From Companilactobacillus heilongjiangensis (GTDB taxonomy: Bacteria > Bacillota > Bacilli > Lactobacillales > Lactobacillaceae): DNA of 64,000 bases. Location: NCBI RefSeq assembly GCF_000831645.3, contig NZ_CP012559.1, positions 992,001 through 1,056,000 on the forward strand. The letters are read 5' to 3'. Below the pieces are notes generated by a model. It made no database searches and was not told where the DNA came from. It was given only the letters and a program-made list of their open reading frames with translations. Below, one piece after another: positions 9,171 through 18,127 of this stretch. Within the stretch, counting starts at the first letter, position 1. Each line of letters opens with the position of its first letter. Made by a program: the position numbers and the translations under genes.

Positions 9171-10031
9171 ATGCAAAAGTTTTTTTCAAATAAAAAATTA
9201 ATTATTTTAATGATACTTATTATCGTTACTTTTGGACTGCTGGCAGTTACGGTTAATATCCGTGATAACAAAGATACGCCGCCAGTTGTTCAACAAGTTG
9301 GTAATGATGTCGTCAGTGTCGTTGGGGGAGTCTTTGCTTATCCTACGAATGCTGTTAAAAATGCTACCTCAGAATTTTCCGATTTGTATAATACATATTC
9401 TGAAAACAAACGTCTTAAAGCCAGAATTGGTGAATTAGCACAAAATAAGGCTAAGCTAGCAGTAGTTCAAGATGAAAATAAGAAACTCAAACAAGAGTTG
9501 AAACTTGATGGTACATTGACAGACTACACAACTGTTAATGCCTCTGTTTTGACTCGTTCACCAAGTAGTTGGCAAAGTTATTTGACAATCAATCGTGGTC
9601 AAACAAGTGGTATCAAGAAAGATATGCCTGTTATGTCTGGTAAAGGTTTGATTGGTCGTATCGTCGAAGTTGATAAGATTAGTTCTAAAGTTGAGTTGAT
9701 TTCAACTGATAACGAATTAAATGATAAATTTGCTTCTGAAATCTTAGGTGAAAATAAAAATATTACTGGTGTTGTTAGTCGTTATGACAGTTCTACAGGC
9801 GATTTAGTCATGGAAAATGTCAACTCAACTAAGAACATCAAAAAAGGCCAAAGCGTCATCACATCTGGTTTAGGTGGTTTGACACCACGTGGATTGTACA
9901 TTGGTAAAGTTTACGGAATTAAGAAGGATAATTACGGAATGACAAATTCTGTTTATATTACACCTGCTGCTGAATTGCGTAACTTCACTGTTGTAACTGT
10001 TATTAAGTCATCAGTTAGTGGTGAAAATTAA
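9171..10031 (+). CDS. mreC: Rod shape-determining protein MreC
   Basis: Bitopic membrane protein linking MreB to the wall-synthesis enzymes outside the membrane. It has 286 residues: a short basic start, a transmembrane segment at about residues 8-26, a coiled coil at about 70-110 (ENKRLKARIGELAQNKAKL) and a C-terminal beta-rich domain with GLIGRIVEVD and GLGGLTPRGLYIGKV. AGGAGG lies 7-8 bases before ATG 9171. The stop overlaps the mreD start by one base, so mreC and mreD are translationally coupled. Confidence 0.96.
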   Translation: MQKFFSNKKLIILMILIIVTFGLLAVTVNIRDNKDTPPVVQQVGNDVVSVVGGVFAYPTNAVKNATSEFSDLYNTYSENKRLKARIGELAQNKAKLAVVQDENKKLKQELKLDGTLTDYTTVNASVLTRSPSSWQSYLTINRGQTSGIKKDMPVMSGKGLIGRIVEVDKISSKVELISTDNELNDKFASEILGENKNITGVVSRYDSSTGDLVMENVNSTKNIKKGQSVITSGLGGLTPRGLYIGKVYGIKKDNYGMTNSVYITPAAELRNFTVVTVIKSSVSGEN

Positions 10032-10573
10032 TGAACATTAAAAATCGAAAGATAGTCGGCCAAGTATTATTCATTTCTCTTGCGTTTTACCTTGATGGTT
10101 TAATCAAGTGGGCCTTTTTGAATAATATGAATCATGGAACCTTTGCTATCTTGCCACAACTGATGTTAATGATGATTGTCATGTTGACGATGCGTATTGA
10201 TAACCGTCGTCAGCTGATACTTTACGGAGTGATTTTTGGATTGATCTATGATTCTTATTATTATGGAATTATCGGATTGTATACTATACTCTTGCCATTA
10301 TTGATGGTCGGAATTGATCACTTTAAGTTTTTACTAGTAAAAAATAATTTAGGTTATGAATTGTCGATTTACTTTTTGTCGCTGACATTCTTACAGTCAG
10401 GTATTTATCTGTTGGAAAGATTGTTGCAACAGACTAATACAAATGTTTTTGATTTCATCACATATACATTGGGACCAACGTTACTTTGGAATATCGTCGT
10501 ATTTTTTATTTTATATATTCCAATGAATAATTTATCCGAATGGCTGGTGAAATATCGGAGGGATAATAAATGA
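10031..10573 (+). CDS. mreD: Rod shape-determining protein MreD
   Basis: Integral membrane partner of MreC in the elongation complex. It has 180 residues with about five hydrophobic segments and the acidic-aromatic pattern GLIYDSYYYGIIGLYT typical of MreD. It begins within TAATG at the mreC stop and ends overlapping the minC start (ATGA), so mreCD and minCD are one tightly packed transcript. Confidence 0.94.
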   Translation: MNIKNRKIVGQVLFISLAFYLDGLIKWAFLNNMNHGTFAILPQLMLMMIVMLTMRIDNRRQLILYGVIFGLIYDSYYYGIIGLYTILLPLLMVGIDHFKFLLVKNNLGYELSIYFLSLTFLQSGIYLLERLLQQTNTNVFDFITYTLGPTLLWNIVVFFILYIPMNNLSEWLVKYRRDNK

Positions 10574-11238
10574 GAGATATCATTTTAAAGGGTGATAAAA
10601 ATGGCTTTTCAGTAATAATGGATGATAAAGCCAATTACGTTAATGCATTTAAAAAGTTAAAAGAATTGATTATGCAGCAAAACGTTGAGTCAACCAATGA
10701 GAATGATGATGTCATTTATTTTACGGTTAAAACTGGTCACCGTTTGTTAACAGAGGACCAAAAAGATGGAATCAGAGACTTTTTCGACAAGTATCCACAA
10801 CTGGAATTGAAAGATATTCAAGCTGATGTTGAAGATAAAGTCAAAGTTGCAGAAGTTTTAAAAGCAAATAAGACTAACATTGAGTCAGGGATCGTCCGTA
10901 GTGGTCAAAAATTGGATTACGAAGGTGATTTGATTTTTCTTGGAACATTGCACCGGGATGCACAAATATGCACGACCGGTTCAATATACGTCTTAGGTGA
11001 GGTCAATGGTGTTTTGCAGGCAGGTTATCCTGATAATACCAAGGCTGCTATCTTTGGCAATCTCAAGGGGATTGATCAATTGCGAATCGCCGATGTAATC
11101 GAAATTGTGACCGACGATAATAGGGATGATTTCCAAGCTGGTAAATTTGCTTTTATCGATGATTTACATTCAATCAGTGTTGATGATTTAACGAATTATA
11201 AAGATAGATTAAATGATTTAGGAAAAAGGACAGGTTAG
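10570..11238 (+). CDS. minC: Septum site-determining protein MinC
   Basis: FtsZ-polymerisation inhibitor, kept away from midcell by MinD. It has 222 residues: an N-terminal domain to about residue 100, then the C-terminal right-handed beta-helix with SGQKLDYEGDLIFLG and TGSIYVLGEVNGVLQAG, which binds MinD and FtsZ. It overlaps mreD by 4 bases and precedes minD by 2 bases. No MinE gene is present, as expected where DivIVA supplies topology. Confidence 0.95.
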   Translation: MRDIILKGDKNGFSVIMDDKANYVNAFKKLKELIMQQNVESTNENDDVIYFTVKTGHRLLTEDQKDGIRDFFDKYPQLELKDIQADVEDKVKVAEVLKANKTNIESGIVRSGQKLDYEGDLIFLGTLHRDAQICTTGSIYVLGEVNGVLQAGYPDNTKAAIFGNLKGIDQLRIADVIEIVTDDNRDDFQAGKFAFIDDLHSISVDDLTNYKDRLNDLGKRTG

Positions 11239-11240
11239 CT

Positions 11241-12038
11241 ATGGGGATATCAATAGTTGTAACTTCTGGAAAAGGCGGAGTTGGCAAAACTACTACGACT
11301 GCAAATGTTAGTACTGTCTTGGCAAGCCTTGGCAAAAAAGTTTGCATGGTCGATTTAGATATTGGATTACGAAATCTTGATGCGGTCATGGGTCTAACTA
11401 ATCGAATCGTTTACGATATCGTGGATGTGGCTCAACATCGTGTTGTGGTTTCGCAAGCTCTAGTTCGTGACCCACGTTTTGAAGACAATTTGTATTTATT
11501 GGCAGCTTCGCAGTTTGCTGATAAATATGTTTTGGATAAAGATTCAGTTGGCAATATTATTAACGAATTGAAACAACGTTTTGATTTTGTGATGATCGAT
11601 TGTCCAGCTGGGATTGAATATGGTTTTCAAAATGCAGTCTCGATTGCTGATGGTGCTTTAGTAGTTACCAATCCAGAGGTTGCTTCTGTGAGTGATGCTG
11701 ATCGGGTAGTTGGTATTCTTGAGAATATGAACATGCCAATCACACCTCATTTGATAATTAATCGAATTCGTAAAAATATGATCAACGATGGAACATCTAT
11801 GAAAATTGATGACATTGTTAATCATCTGGGAATTCCTTTGTTAGGAATTGTCGTCGATGAAGATAAGGTTATTTCAGCTTCAAATACCGGTCATACGGTG
11901 GCTTTCGATGAATACAGCGATGCGGGTCATAGTTACCAAAACATTGCTCGTCGGATGCTAGGTGAAAATATTCCTTTGAATTTATTCGATCATCCAAAAA
12001 AAGTTGGTTTTTGGGGCAGAGTGTTTGGTAGAAAATAA
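11241..12038 (+). CDS. minD: Septum site-determining ATPase MinD
   Basis: Deviant Walker-A ATPase that binds membrane as a dimer and recruits MinC. It has 265 residues. The signature SGKGGVGKTTTTAN is at residues 8-21, DLDIGLRNLD follows, and DCPAGIEYGF is the switch region. The C-terminus (KKVGFWGRVFGRK) is a basic amphipathic membrane-targeting helix. The thiT promoter appears to lie inside the last 15 bases of the gene and just beyond. Confidence 0.97.
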   Translation: MGISIVVTSGKGGVGKTTTTANVSTVLASLGKKVCMVDLDIGLRNLDAVMGLTNRIVYDIVDVAQHRVVVSQALVRDPRFEDNLYLLAASQFADKYVLDKDSVGNIINELKQRFDFVMIDCPAGIEYGFQNAVSIADGALVVTNPEVASVSDADRVVGILENMNMPITPHLIINRIRKNMINDGTSMKIDDIVNHLGIPLLGIVVDEDKVISASNTGHTVAFDEYSDAGHSYQNIARRMLGENIPLNLFDHPKKVGFWGRVFGRK

Positions 12039-12053
12039 GCACTATGGTACAAT
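12025..12053 (+). promoter_or_regulatory. Promoter for the TPP riboswitch-thiT transcript
   Basis: TTGGTA (12025-12030), 17 bases, then TACAAT (12048-12053) with an upstream TGG, so an extended -10. The -35 box lies in the end of minD. Confidence 0.6.
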
Positions 12054-12072
12054 CCTTTTGTAATTGAATAAG

Positions 12073-12163
12073 TCAACACAGGGGGAGCCTTTGGCTGAGA
12101 GTGAACATTTTGTTCAGACCCTTTAAACCTGTTATGTTAATGCATGCGTAGGGATAGTGTTGT
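12073..12163 (+). promoter_or_regulatory. TPP (THI-box) riboswitch
   Basis: Thiamine-pyrophosphate aptamer. Conserved blocks visible are GGGGGAGC, GGCTGAGA (12103 region), ACCCTTTAAACCTG, TAATGC and GCGTAGGGA. The closing stem P1 is CAACAC (12074-12079) with GTGTTG (12157-12162). It controls thiT directly downstream. Confidence 0.95.
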
Positions 12164-12177
12164 TCAAGCAGACGCTC

Positions 12178-12221
12178 GAACTCTCTTGTGATGACTAAAA
12201 TCAGAAGGGAGTTCTTTTTTT
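12178..12221 (+). terminator. Riboswitch-controlled terminator that also covers the thiT ribosome site
   Basis: Stem GAACTCTCTT (12178-12187) with AAGGGAGTTC (12205-12214), then seven T running straight into the thiT ATG. The 3' arm holds GGGAG, the only Shine-Dalgarno-like sequence for thiT, so one hairpin could block both transcription and translation. Confidence 0.85.
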
Positions 12222-12803
12222 ATGACTAATGTTGGGAAAAACAGCGAGTTACTCGTAATCACAGAAGGAGCCATAATTACAGCTTTGGCTCTAGCCTTAT
12301 CGTTTGTGCCACATACGACTGGTGTATCTGCGATTGAGTTCGTTTACGGTTTGATTCCGATGGCAATTTACGCTTTACGCCGAGGTGTCAGAGCCGGCTT
12401 ACTGACAGGCTTAGTCTGGGGATTACTAGATCTTGTACTATTTGGATTTAGTCACGGTGGGTTCTTGAATCTATTTCAAGGAATCGTTGAATATCCGCTA
12501 GCATTTGGTGTTGTTGGTTTGATTGGTTTAGGAAGTAAACCAGTTAAACGGGCTTTGGAACAAGGTAAAAGTGGTATTGGTTTAATCTTGCTATATTCAG
12601 CTTTGGGATTCTTTGCCAAGTATTTCTTCCATTTTCTAGCTGGTGGTATTTACTGGGGAACCTATGCACCAAAGGGTATGAACCCTTGGATCTACTCATT
12701 AGTAATCAATGGTGGTAGTTTTGTTGCCAATATGTTGATGCTACTAGTCCTAGTCTTTGCTTTGAACCGTGTCTTTAAGCAATTGATTATCGTGAAAAAC
12801 TAA
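12222..12803 (+). CDS. thiT: Thiamine transporter S component ThiT
   Basis: Substrate-binding membrane subunit of an ECF-type vitamin importer; it works with a shared EcfA-A'-T energising module encoded elsewhere. It has 193 residues, six hydrophobic segments and the motifs IPMAIYALRRGVRAG and GGIYWGTYAPKGMNPWIYS typical of ThiT. The TPP riboswitch upstream supports thiamine as the substrate. The start is fixed by the ATG right after the terminator T run, with GGGAG about 10 bases upstream. Confidence 0.96.
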   Translation: MTNVGKNSELLVITEGAIITALALALSFVPHTTGVSAIEFVYGLIPMAIYALRRGVRAGLLTGLVWGLLDLVLFGFSHGGFLNLFQGIVEYPLAFGVVGLIGLGSKPVKRALEQGKSGIGLILLYSALGFFAKYFFHFLAGGIYWGTYAPKGMNPWIYSLVINGGSFVANMLMLLVLVFALNRVFKQLIIVKN

Positions 12804-12815
12804 ACAAGCACATTA

Positions 12816-12854
12816 AAAAAGCGTTCTGAATTATTAAAATTCAGAGCGCTTTTT
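12816..12854. terminator. Bidirectional terminator between thiT and the DUF4044 gene
   Basis: AAAAAGCGTTCTGAATT paired with AATTCAGAGCGCTTTTT with a 5-base loop. Both strands end in T runs, suiting the convergent genes on either side. Confidence 0.9.
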
Positions 12855-12881
12855 GCGTTGTTTTATAAACGTTTTCAAAGG

Positions 12882-12998
12882 TTAAATAAAACTCATCACA
12901 GCACCTAAAACTACACCGCCAATCGTTACAAGGATCATAAGCCAAACAACAATTTGTGTAATTTTAGTTAAAGTGCTTTTAGGTTTTTTCTCGTCCAA
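12882..12998 (-). CDS. Small membrane protein, DUF4044-like
   Basis: A 38-residue protein: a basic N-terminus (DEKKPKSTLTK) and one transmembrane helix (IVVWLMILVTIGGVVLGAVM). This matches the layout of DUF4044 proteins, which in lactobacilli lie beside mraZ. The start is probably TTG 12998, with AGGTGG at 13012-13007, 8 bases upstream. GTG 13007 in the same frame would add three residues but lies on the ribosome site. The function is unknown. The identification is from recognition of the pattern, not a search. Confidence 0.7.
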   Translation of the reverse strand: MDEKKPKSTLTKITQIVVWLMILVTIGGVVLGAVMSFI

Positions 12999-13160
12999 AA
13001 CATCCACCACCTAATTAATATATAGTGAAATGTTACTTCACAAATACAAAATATGCAATATTTGTAAGCCGTTATTTTCTAATATGGAAAAATCCCCCAC
13101 CGCTTGAACTGTATAATTAGTAACTGCTTTCACATTTATTGACTGATTGTCAAATATCGT

Positions 13161-13185
13161 GTGGTTAAAAGTGGGGAATTGTGGT
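13161..13185 (+). promoter_or_regulatory. MraZ-box operator of the dcw cluster
   Basis: Three direct repeats GTGGT, GTGGG, GTGGT at 13161, 13171 and 13181, each 10 bases apart. MraZ proteins bind arrays of such TGG-rich repeats with this period upstream of their own gene, so autoregulation of the cluster is likely. Confidence 0.75.
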
Positions 13186-13222
13186 AAATTAAGAAGTGTT
13201 AAAGAATTGAGGTGAACTGTCC

Positions 13223-13654
13223 GTGTTTATGGGTGAATTTCATCACACACTTGATACTAAAGGCCGAATAATCGTGCCTGCAAAGTTTAGAAAGTTGCTT
13301 GGTGATAGCTTCGTCATCACACGTGGCATGGACGGTTGCCTTTTTGGGTATCCAATGGAGCAATGGGATAAACTTGAGGCGCAACTGGATAAGTTGCCCT
13401 TAACGAAAAAGGATGCGCGAGCATTCACTCGGTTCTTTTATTCTGCTGCTGCAGAGGCGGAGTTCGACAAGCAAGGACGGATAAATCTTTCCGCATCGTT
13501 AGTCGACTTTGCCAAGTTAAATAAGAATTGTGTAATTGTCGGCGTTTCAGATCGAATAGAAATATGGGATGAGGAACGCTGGAATAAATTTAGCCAAGAG
13601 GCTGAAGATAATTTTGAAGAAATATCGGAGAAAATGACAGACTTTGACTTCTAA
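13223..13654 (+). CDS. mraZ: Transcriptional regulator MraZ
   Basis: AbrB-fold DNA-binding protein, first gene of the division and cell wall cluster, repressing its own promoter in species studied. It has 143 residues with two SpoVT/AbrB-like halves: [20 protein letters not shown] at the N-terminus and [17 protein letters not shown] in the second. GTG 13223 gives the family's usual MFMGEF start and has GAGGTGA about 7 bases upstream. The end overlaps rsmH by 11 bases. Confidence 0.95.
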   Translation: MFMGEFHHTLDTKGRIIVPAKFRKLLGDSFVITRGMDGCLFGYPMEQWDKLEAQLDKLPLTKKDARAFTRFFYSAAAEAEFDKQGRINLSASLVDFAKLNKNCVIVGVSDRIEIWDEERWNKFSQEAEDNFEEISEKMTDFDF

Positions 13655-14594
13655 TGTATATCAACATAAAACAGTACTTTTAAAAGAAACTATTGACGAA
13701 ATAAATCCCCATGATAACGGAATTTATGTAGACGCTACCTTTGGCCGTGGTGGACACACCAAAGAACTATTAAGTCGTGTACACAATAGTCATCTTTATG
13801 TGTTTGATCGCGATGAAGCCGCCATTGAGGTCGGTGAAAGTATTCAAAATAACGCCGATATTATCGGTGATAACTCATTGACTTTAATACGTGACAATTT
13901 CGAAAATATGCAAGAACGTTTGAACGAACTTGGAGTAGAGAAAGTCGATGGCGTTGTTTATGATTTGGGAGTTTCATCTCCTCAATTTGATGATGCTGTT
14001 CGTGGCTTTAGTTATAAAAAGGAAGCTCGTCTAGATATGCGGATGGATCAGAGACAAGATCTTGATGCTGAAAAGATCGTTAATGATTGGACGTACAGTG
14101 AATTAGTGGGTATTTTCTATAAATATAGTGATGAAAAATTTGCTAAACAAATTGCACGTGCCATCGAACGGACTAGAGAGGAACACCGTATCACTTCAAC
14201 ATTGGAATTGGCTGATATTATTAAAAATGCTATTCCAGCTGCTGCTAGAAGAACCGGTGGTCATCCAGCTAAACGAGTTTTCCAAGCAATTAGAATTGCT
14301 GTTAATGATGAATTAGGTTCACTTGAGAGATCCCTTGCCCAAGCGATTGACCTTTTAGCCCCTAAGGGCAGAATCAGCGTTATAACTTTTCAATCCAAAG
14401 AAGATCGTATCGTTAAACATATTTTTAAAGACAATTCCCATGTCGATTTACCTAGAGGGTTGCCCGTTATTCCAGATGACATTAAACCTGTCTTGAAGGA
14501 AATAACTCGCAAGCCAATATTGCCTAACACTGAAGAATTATCTGAAAATAATCGGGCACACAGTGCCAAACTACGTGTTGTTGAAAAGATATAA
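13644..14594 (+). CDS. rsmH: 16S rRNA m4C1402 methyltransferase RsmH (MraW)
   Basis: SAM-dependent methyltransferase acting on N4 of C1402 in 16S rRNA. It has 316 residues. It begins [15 protein letters not shown], with SAM motif [17 protein letters not shown] and the family sequences [18 protein letters not shown] and [18 protein letters not shown]. The best start is TTG 13644 inside the mraZ end; GGAG at about 13627 is somewhat distant, so coupling to mraZ translation is likely. Confidence 0.94.
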   Translation: MTSNVYQHKTVLLKETIDEINPHDNGIYVDATFGRGGHTKELLSRVHNSHLYVFDRDEAAIEVGESIQNNADIIGDNSLTLIRDNFENMQERLNELGVEKVDGVVYDLGVSSPQFDDAVRGFSYKKEARLDMRMDQRQDLDAEKIVNDWTYSELVGIFYKYSDEKFAKQIARAIERTREEHRITSTLELADIIKNAIPAAARRTGGHPAKRVFQAIRIAVNDELGSLERSLAQAIDLLAPKGRISVITFQSKEDRIVKHIFKDNSHVDLPRGLPVIPDDIKPVLKEITRKPILPNTEELSENNRAHSAKLRVVEKI

Positions 14595-14609
14595 TGGAGA
14601 ATTAAGAAT

Positions 14610-14975
14610 ATGAGAGAAGATAGTACTGCTAGAAATTTACAAGATTATCAAACTGCAGCTCAGCCTGAACCGAAAGTTCAAGCGGAGCCTAAAACGCGCA
14701 GCGTTGCCCTGTCCAAATTTGAAACTTTTTCAATTGTTGGCTTAGGCTTATTGACCTTGGCTTTAATGGTTGCTTTAGTTAGCATCAAAGTTTCTATGAC
14801 ATCTTCTCAAAATACTTTGGATAGACTAACAACACAAGTATCCAAAACAAATACAAGTAACGTTAATTTAAGACAAGAGATTTCTGAATTAACCAGTTTT
14901 GACCGTTTTTCTTCTTTTGCAAAAAAGCATAATTTGAAAATGAGTGACAACAACGTAAGGAATATTTCGAAATGA
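14610..14975 (+). CDS. ftsL: Cell division protein FtsL
   Basis: Small bitopic divisome protein that works with DivIB and DivIC to activate septal wall synthesis. It has 121 residues: a cytoplasmic part of about 45, a transmembrane segment (FSIVGLGLLTLALMVALVSI) and a leucine/asparagine-rich coiled coil outside. It overlaps the next gene (ATGA), the usual ftsL-pbp arrangement. Confidence 0.88.
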   Translation: MREDSTARNLQDYQTAAQPEPKVQAEPKTRSVALSKFETFSIVGLGLLTLALMVALVSIKVSMTSSQNTLDRLTTQVSKTNTSNVNLRQEISELTSFDRFSSFAKKHNLKMSDNNVRNISK

Positions 14976-17140
14976 GCAAGTTCAGAAAATTATTTAAAAA
15001 TAAGGCAAGGCGCAATCATTATATTGTTGGTATGGTCATTTTGATTGCGACTGCCTTTTCTTTTATCCTTTTTCTTCAAAGATTCGCGTATATTTCCATG
15101 AGTAAGCAATATGACGGCGTTAATCTGGAACAAAGGACTAAACAAAAATATGAACATGTAAATAAAGTTAATGCAAAACGTGGCGACATTATGGATGTCA
15201 ACGGCGATATGATTGCTGGAGATTCCACGATTTACAATATCTATGCCATTGTTTCCAAGAAGTCAAAAACTACAGCTGGTAAAGCTGACTATGTGGTTAA
15301 CAAGGAGCGGACTGCCCGAATTTTGAGTAAGTATTTGCCATTGTCTGCCAAAGAACTACGTAAATATTTGACTCCTGAAAATAAGAAACAATATCAAGTG
15401 GAATTTGGTCCTTCAGGTCGTGGCCTTTCGATTGAAATTAAGCGAAAGATTGCTGCTCAGAAGCTGCCCGGAATCCACTTTGTTGAACTGCCTTCAAGAT
15501 CTTATCCGAACGGGATTTTTGCGACAAACTTAGTTGGATTTACCAAGGCTGATAATGCCAATGATGCAAACAGTAATATCAGTGGTGTGATGGGTGTTGA
15601 GAAATACTTCAACAAGCTATTATCTGGTCGTGACGGTAAAAAGATTACTAAAGTTGATAACAGTGGTAATGAATTGCCTGATTCAGAAGTGATTGAGAAG
15701 AGTTCAGCTGATGGTTCAAATATTTATTTAACCCTCAACAGTAAGATTCAACAATATACGGAGATCTTGGCTCAAAATATTGATGAGAAATATGCTCCCA
15801 AAGACTTACAGATTTTAGTTATGAACGCAAAGACTGGTGCCATTGAAGCGGCAACACAACGTCCAACCTTCAATCCAACTACTAAAAAAGGCTTGGATAA
15901 CAGTTGGCGTGACACTTTGGTGGAAGATCAGTTCGAACCCGGTTCTGTTATGAAAATTTTGACATTATCAGCTTCAATTGACTCTGGTAACTATAGTCCA
16001 GATGAGTTGTATAAATCTGGTACAGTTGAAGTTGGTGGTCGAACAATTGGTGACTGGAACACTGCCGGCTGGGGATATATTCCACTTTCTCAAGCTTTCA
16101 CGAGATCTTCTAATGTTGGTATGGTCAAACTAGAAGAACAAATGGGTTCTAAGACGTGGATGGAATACATGAAACGATTCCACATTGGCGAAAAGACTGG
16201 TATTGAACTACCAGGTGAAGTCGCCGGAAGGATTTCCTTTGAGCATGTCAGTGACCAAGCGATGACTGCGTTTGGACAAAGTGTCAATGTTAACACAATG
16301 CAAATGTTGCAGGCTTTTTCAGCAATCGCTAATGGCGGTAAGATGATCAAACCACAAATCGTGCAAAAAGTAGTTGATCCTAATACTGGTAAGACTACTA
16401 AGAGTTTTAAGCGTGATGTTGTCGGTCAACCAATCAAAGCCAGCACTGCCAAGCAAGTTCAAAAGGCAATGCGTGAGGTCGTAACGAAGAACTATGGTAC
16501 TGGTATGGTTTATAATGTGCCTGGAGTTAAGGTTGGTGTTAAAACTGGTACAGCTCAAATTGCCTCTCCAGCGGGAGGTTATTTGACAGGTAACAATAAT
16601 TATATTTTCTCAGTTGCCGGGATGATTCCTTACAATGATCCTAATTACATCGTGTATGTAACGATGAAGCAGCCTCAGAAAATGACTGAAGCTCCAGAAA
16701 GAATTCTCTCTGAAGTCTTCAATCCGTTAGTTAAGAGATTAGTTAATCAAGGTAAGTCTCCTACTAAAGCCACTGAAGCCGGCAGTCAATATGTCAGCAT
16801 TCCGAGTCTATTGGACAAATCAACCAATGACTCGCTCACTCGAATCAAAGACCTCAAGTTACAATCTGGCGTTATCGGAACTGGTAACAAGGTAGTTCAA
16901 CAATTGCCAGCTAGTGGTGAGAAGGTCATGCCTGATCAAAGAATCGTCTTATTGACCAATGGAGCCATGACGATGCCTGATTTATCTGGTTGGTCCAAGA
17001 ACGATGTTTTGAAGTTTGCCGAGATAACTGGTAAGCAAGTCACCACAAAAGGTGACGGATATGTCGTGAAACAATCGGTTGAGTCTGGTCAGGTGATAAA
17101 TGGGAGTGGTAAAATTATAGTTACATTGAAAAATAAATAA
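14972..17140 (+). CDS. Septal penicillin-binding protein with PASTA domains (PBP2X/FtsI type)
   Basis: Class B transpeptidase that cross-links septal peptidoglycan; target of beta-lactams. It has 722 residues: an N-terminal transmembrane segment at about 18-38, a dimerisation domain beginning KRGDIMDVNGD, and the transpeptidase with SVMK (active serine near residue 324), SSN and KTGTAQ near residue 523. Two C-terminal PASTA repeats (about 600-720) follow. Position between ftsL and mraY supports division rather than elongation. It overlaps ftsL by 4 bases. Confidence 0.95.
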   Translation: MSKFRKLFKNKARRNHYIVGMVILIATAFSFILFLQRFAYISMSKQYDGVNLEQRTKQKYEHVNKVNAKRGDIMDVNGDMIAGDSTIYNIYAIVSKKSKTTAGKADYVVNKERTARILSKYLPLSAKELRKYLTPENKKQYQVEFGPSGRGLSIEIKRKIAAQKLPGIHFVELPSRSYPNGIFATNLVGFTKADNANDANSNISGVMGVEKYFNKLLSGRDGKKITKVDNSGNELPDSEVIEKSSADGSNIYLTLNSKIQQYTEILAQNIDEKYAPKDLQILVMNAKTGAIEAATQRPTFNPTTKKGLDNSWRDTLVEDQFEPGSVMKILTLSASIDSGNYSPDELYKSGTVEVGGRTIGDWNTAGWGYIPLSQAFTRSSNVGMVKLEEQMGSKTWMEYMKRFHIGEKTGIELPGEVAGRISFEHVSDQAMTAFGQSVNVNTMQMLQAFSAIANGGKMIKPQIVQKVVDPNTGKTTKSFKRDVVGQPIKASTAKQVQKAMREVVTKNYGTGMVYNVPGVKVGVKTGTAQIASPAGGYLTGNNNYIFSVAGMIPYNDPNYIVYVTMKQPQKMTEAPERILSEVFNPLVKRLVNQGKSPTKATEAGSQYVSIPSLLDKSTNDSLTRIKDLKLQSGVIGTGNKVVQQLPASGEKVMPDQRIVLLTNGAMTMPDLSGWSKNDVLKFAEITGKQVTTKGDGYVVKQSVESGQVINGSGKIIVTLKNK

Positions 17141-17154
17141 TTAAGGGGATTTTC

Positions 17155-18120
17155 ATGGAATTTAGTCATATTGTTTTCGACATAATTAGCTCTTTCGCAA
17201 TTGTGGCCATCTTTATGCCATTCTTAATTGGTTACTTGGTTGCACACAAAGAGGGGCAGTCTATTAGAGAAGAAGGTCCAAAGTGGCACGAAAAGAAGTC
17301 AGGAACACCTACAATGGGTGGTTTGTTGATTATCATTGCTACCTTGATAACTGATATTTGGGTTGGTATTTGGCAAGGTCAATTGACACACTCACTATTG
17401 ATTACTACCTTTGTGATTGTTTTGTATGGTTGCATTGGTTTCATTGATGATTTCATCAAAGTATTCAAGAAACGTAACTTGGGACTTCGTGCTTACCAAA
17501 AGGCGCTTTTACAAATTGTTGTTGGTATCATTTTCTTAGTCGTATATAACGGCGATCAATTTCCAATGAACTTTACGATTCCGGGTGTACTTTCAATTAA
17601 CTCAGTCGTAATTTTCGTACTATTTACTATTTTCTGGTTAGTTGGCTTTTCTAATGCTACTAACTTAACTGATGGTTTGGATGGTTTATTAGGCGGATTA
17701 GGAACAATTTCTTATGCAACATACGGAATTATTTCTTTGAACCAAAATCGTTTTGACTTAGCTATCGTCTGTTTTTCAGTCGTTGGTGCTTTGTTAGCCT
17801 TCTTGATTTTCAACCACAAGCCAGCCAAGATTTTCATGGGTGATGTTGGTTCACTAGCACTCGGTGCTGGACTAGCTGCCATTTCAATCTTACTTGGTCG
17901 TTACTGGTCACTATTGTTGATTGGTTTAGTTTATGTAGTTGAAACAATGAGCGTTATGCTACAAGTCTTTTCATTCAAAGTTTTCCATCGTCGTATTTTC
18001 AAAATGACACCGATTCATCACCATTTTGAAATGATGGGCTGGTCAGAATGGAAAATCGATATCGTCTTTTGGATTGTTGGCGCAATTTGTTCAGCAATTT
18101 ATCTAATTTTATTCGTATAG
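17155..18120 (+). CDS. mraY: Phospho-N-acetylmuramoyl-pentapeptide transferase
   Basis: Integral membrane enzyme joining UDP-MurNAc-pentapeptide to undecaprenyl phosphate to form lipid I. It has 321 residues and about ten hydrophobic segments. Conserved loops visible are GTPTMGGL, FIDDFIK, NATNLTDGLDGLLGG, FMGDVGSLALG and the histidine-rich MTPIHHHFE near the C-terminus. AAGGGGA precedes ATG 17155. It lies 14 bases after the pbp gene and 7 before murD. Confidence 0.97.
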   Translation: MEFSHIVFDIISSFAIVAIFMPFLIGYLVAHKEGQSIREEGPKWHEKKSGTPTMGGLLIIIATLITDIWVGIWQGQLTHSLLITTFVIVLYGCIGFIDDFIKVFKKRNLGLRAYQKALLQIVVGIIFLVVYNGDQFPMNFTIPGVLSINSVVIFVLFTIFWLVGFSNATNLTDGLDGLLGGLGTISYATYGIISLNQNRFDLAIVCFSVVGALLAFLIFNHKPAKIFMGDVGSLALGAGLAAISILLGRYWSLLLIGLVYVVETMSVMLQVFSFKVFHRRIFKMTPIHHHFEMMGWSEWKIDIVFWIVGAICSAIYLILFV

Positions 18121-18127
18121 GAAGTAA

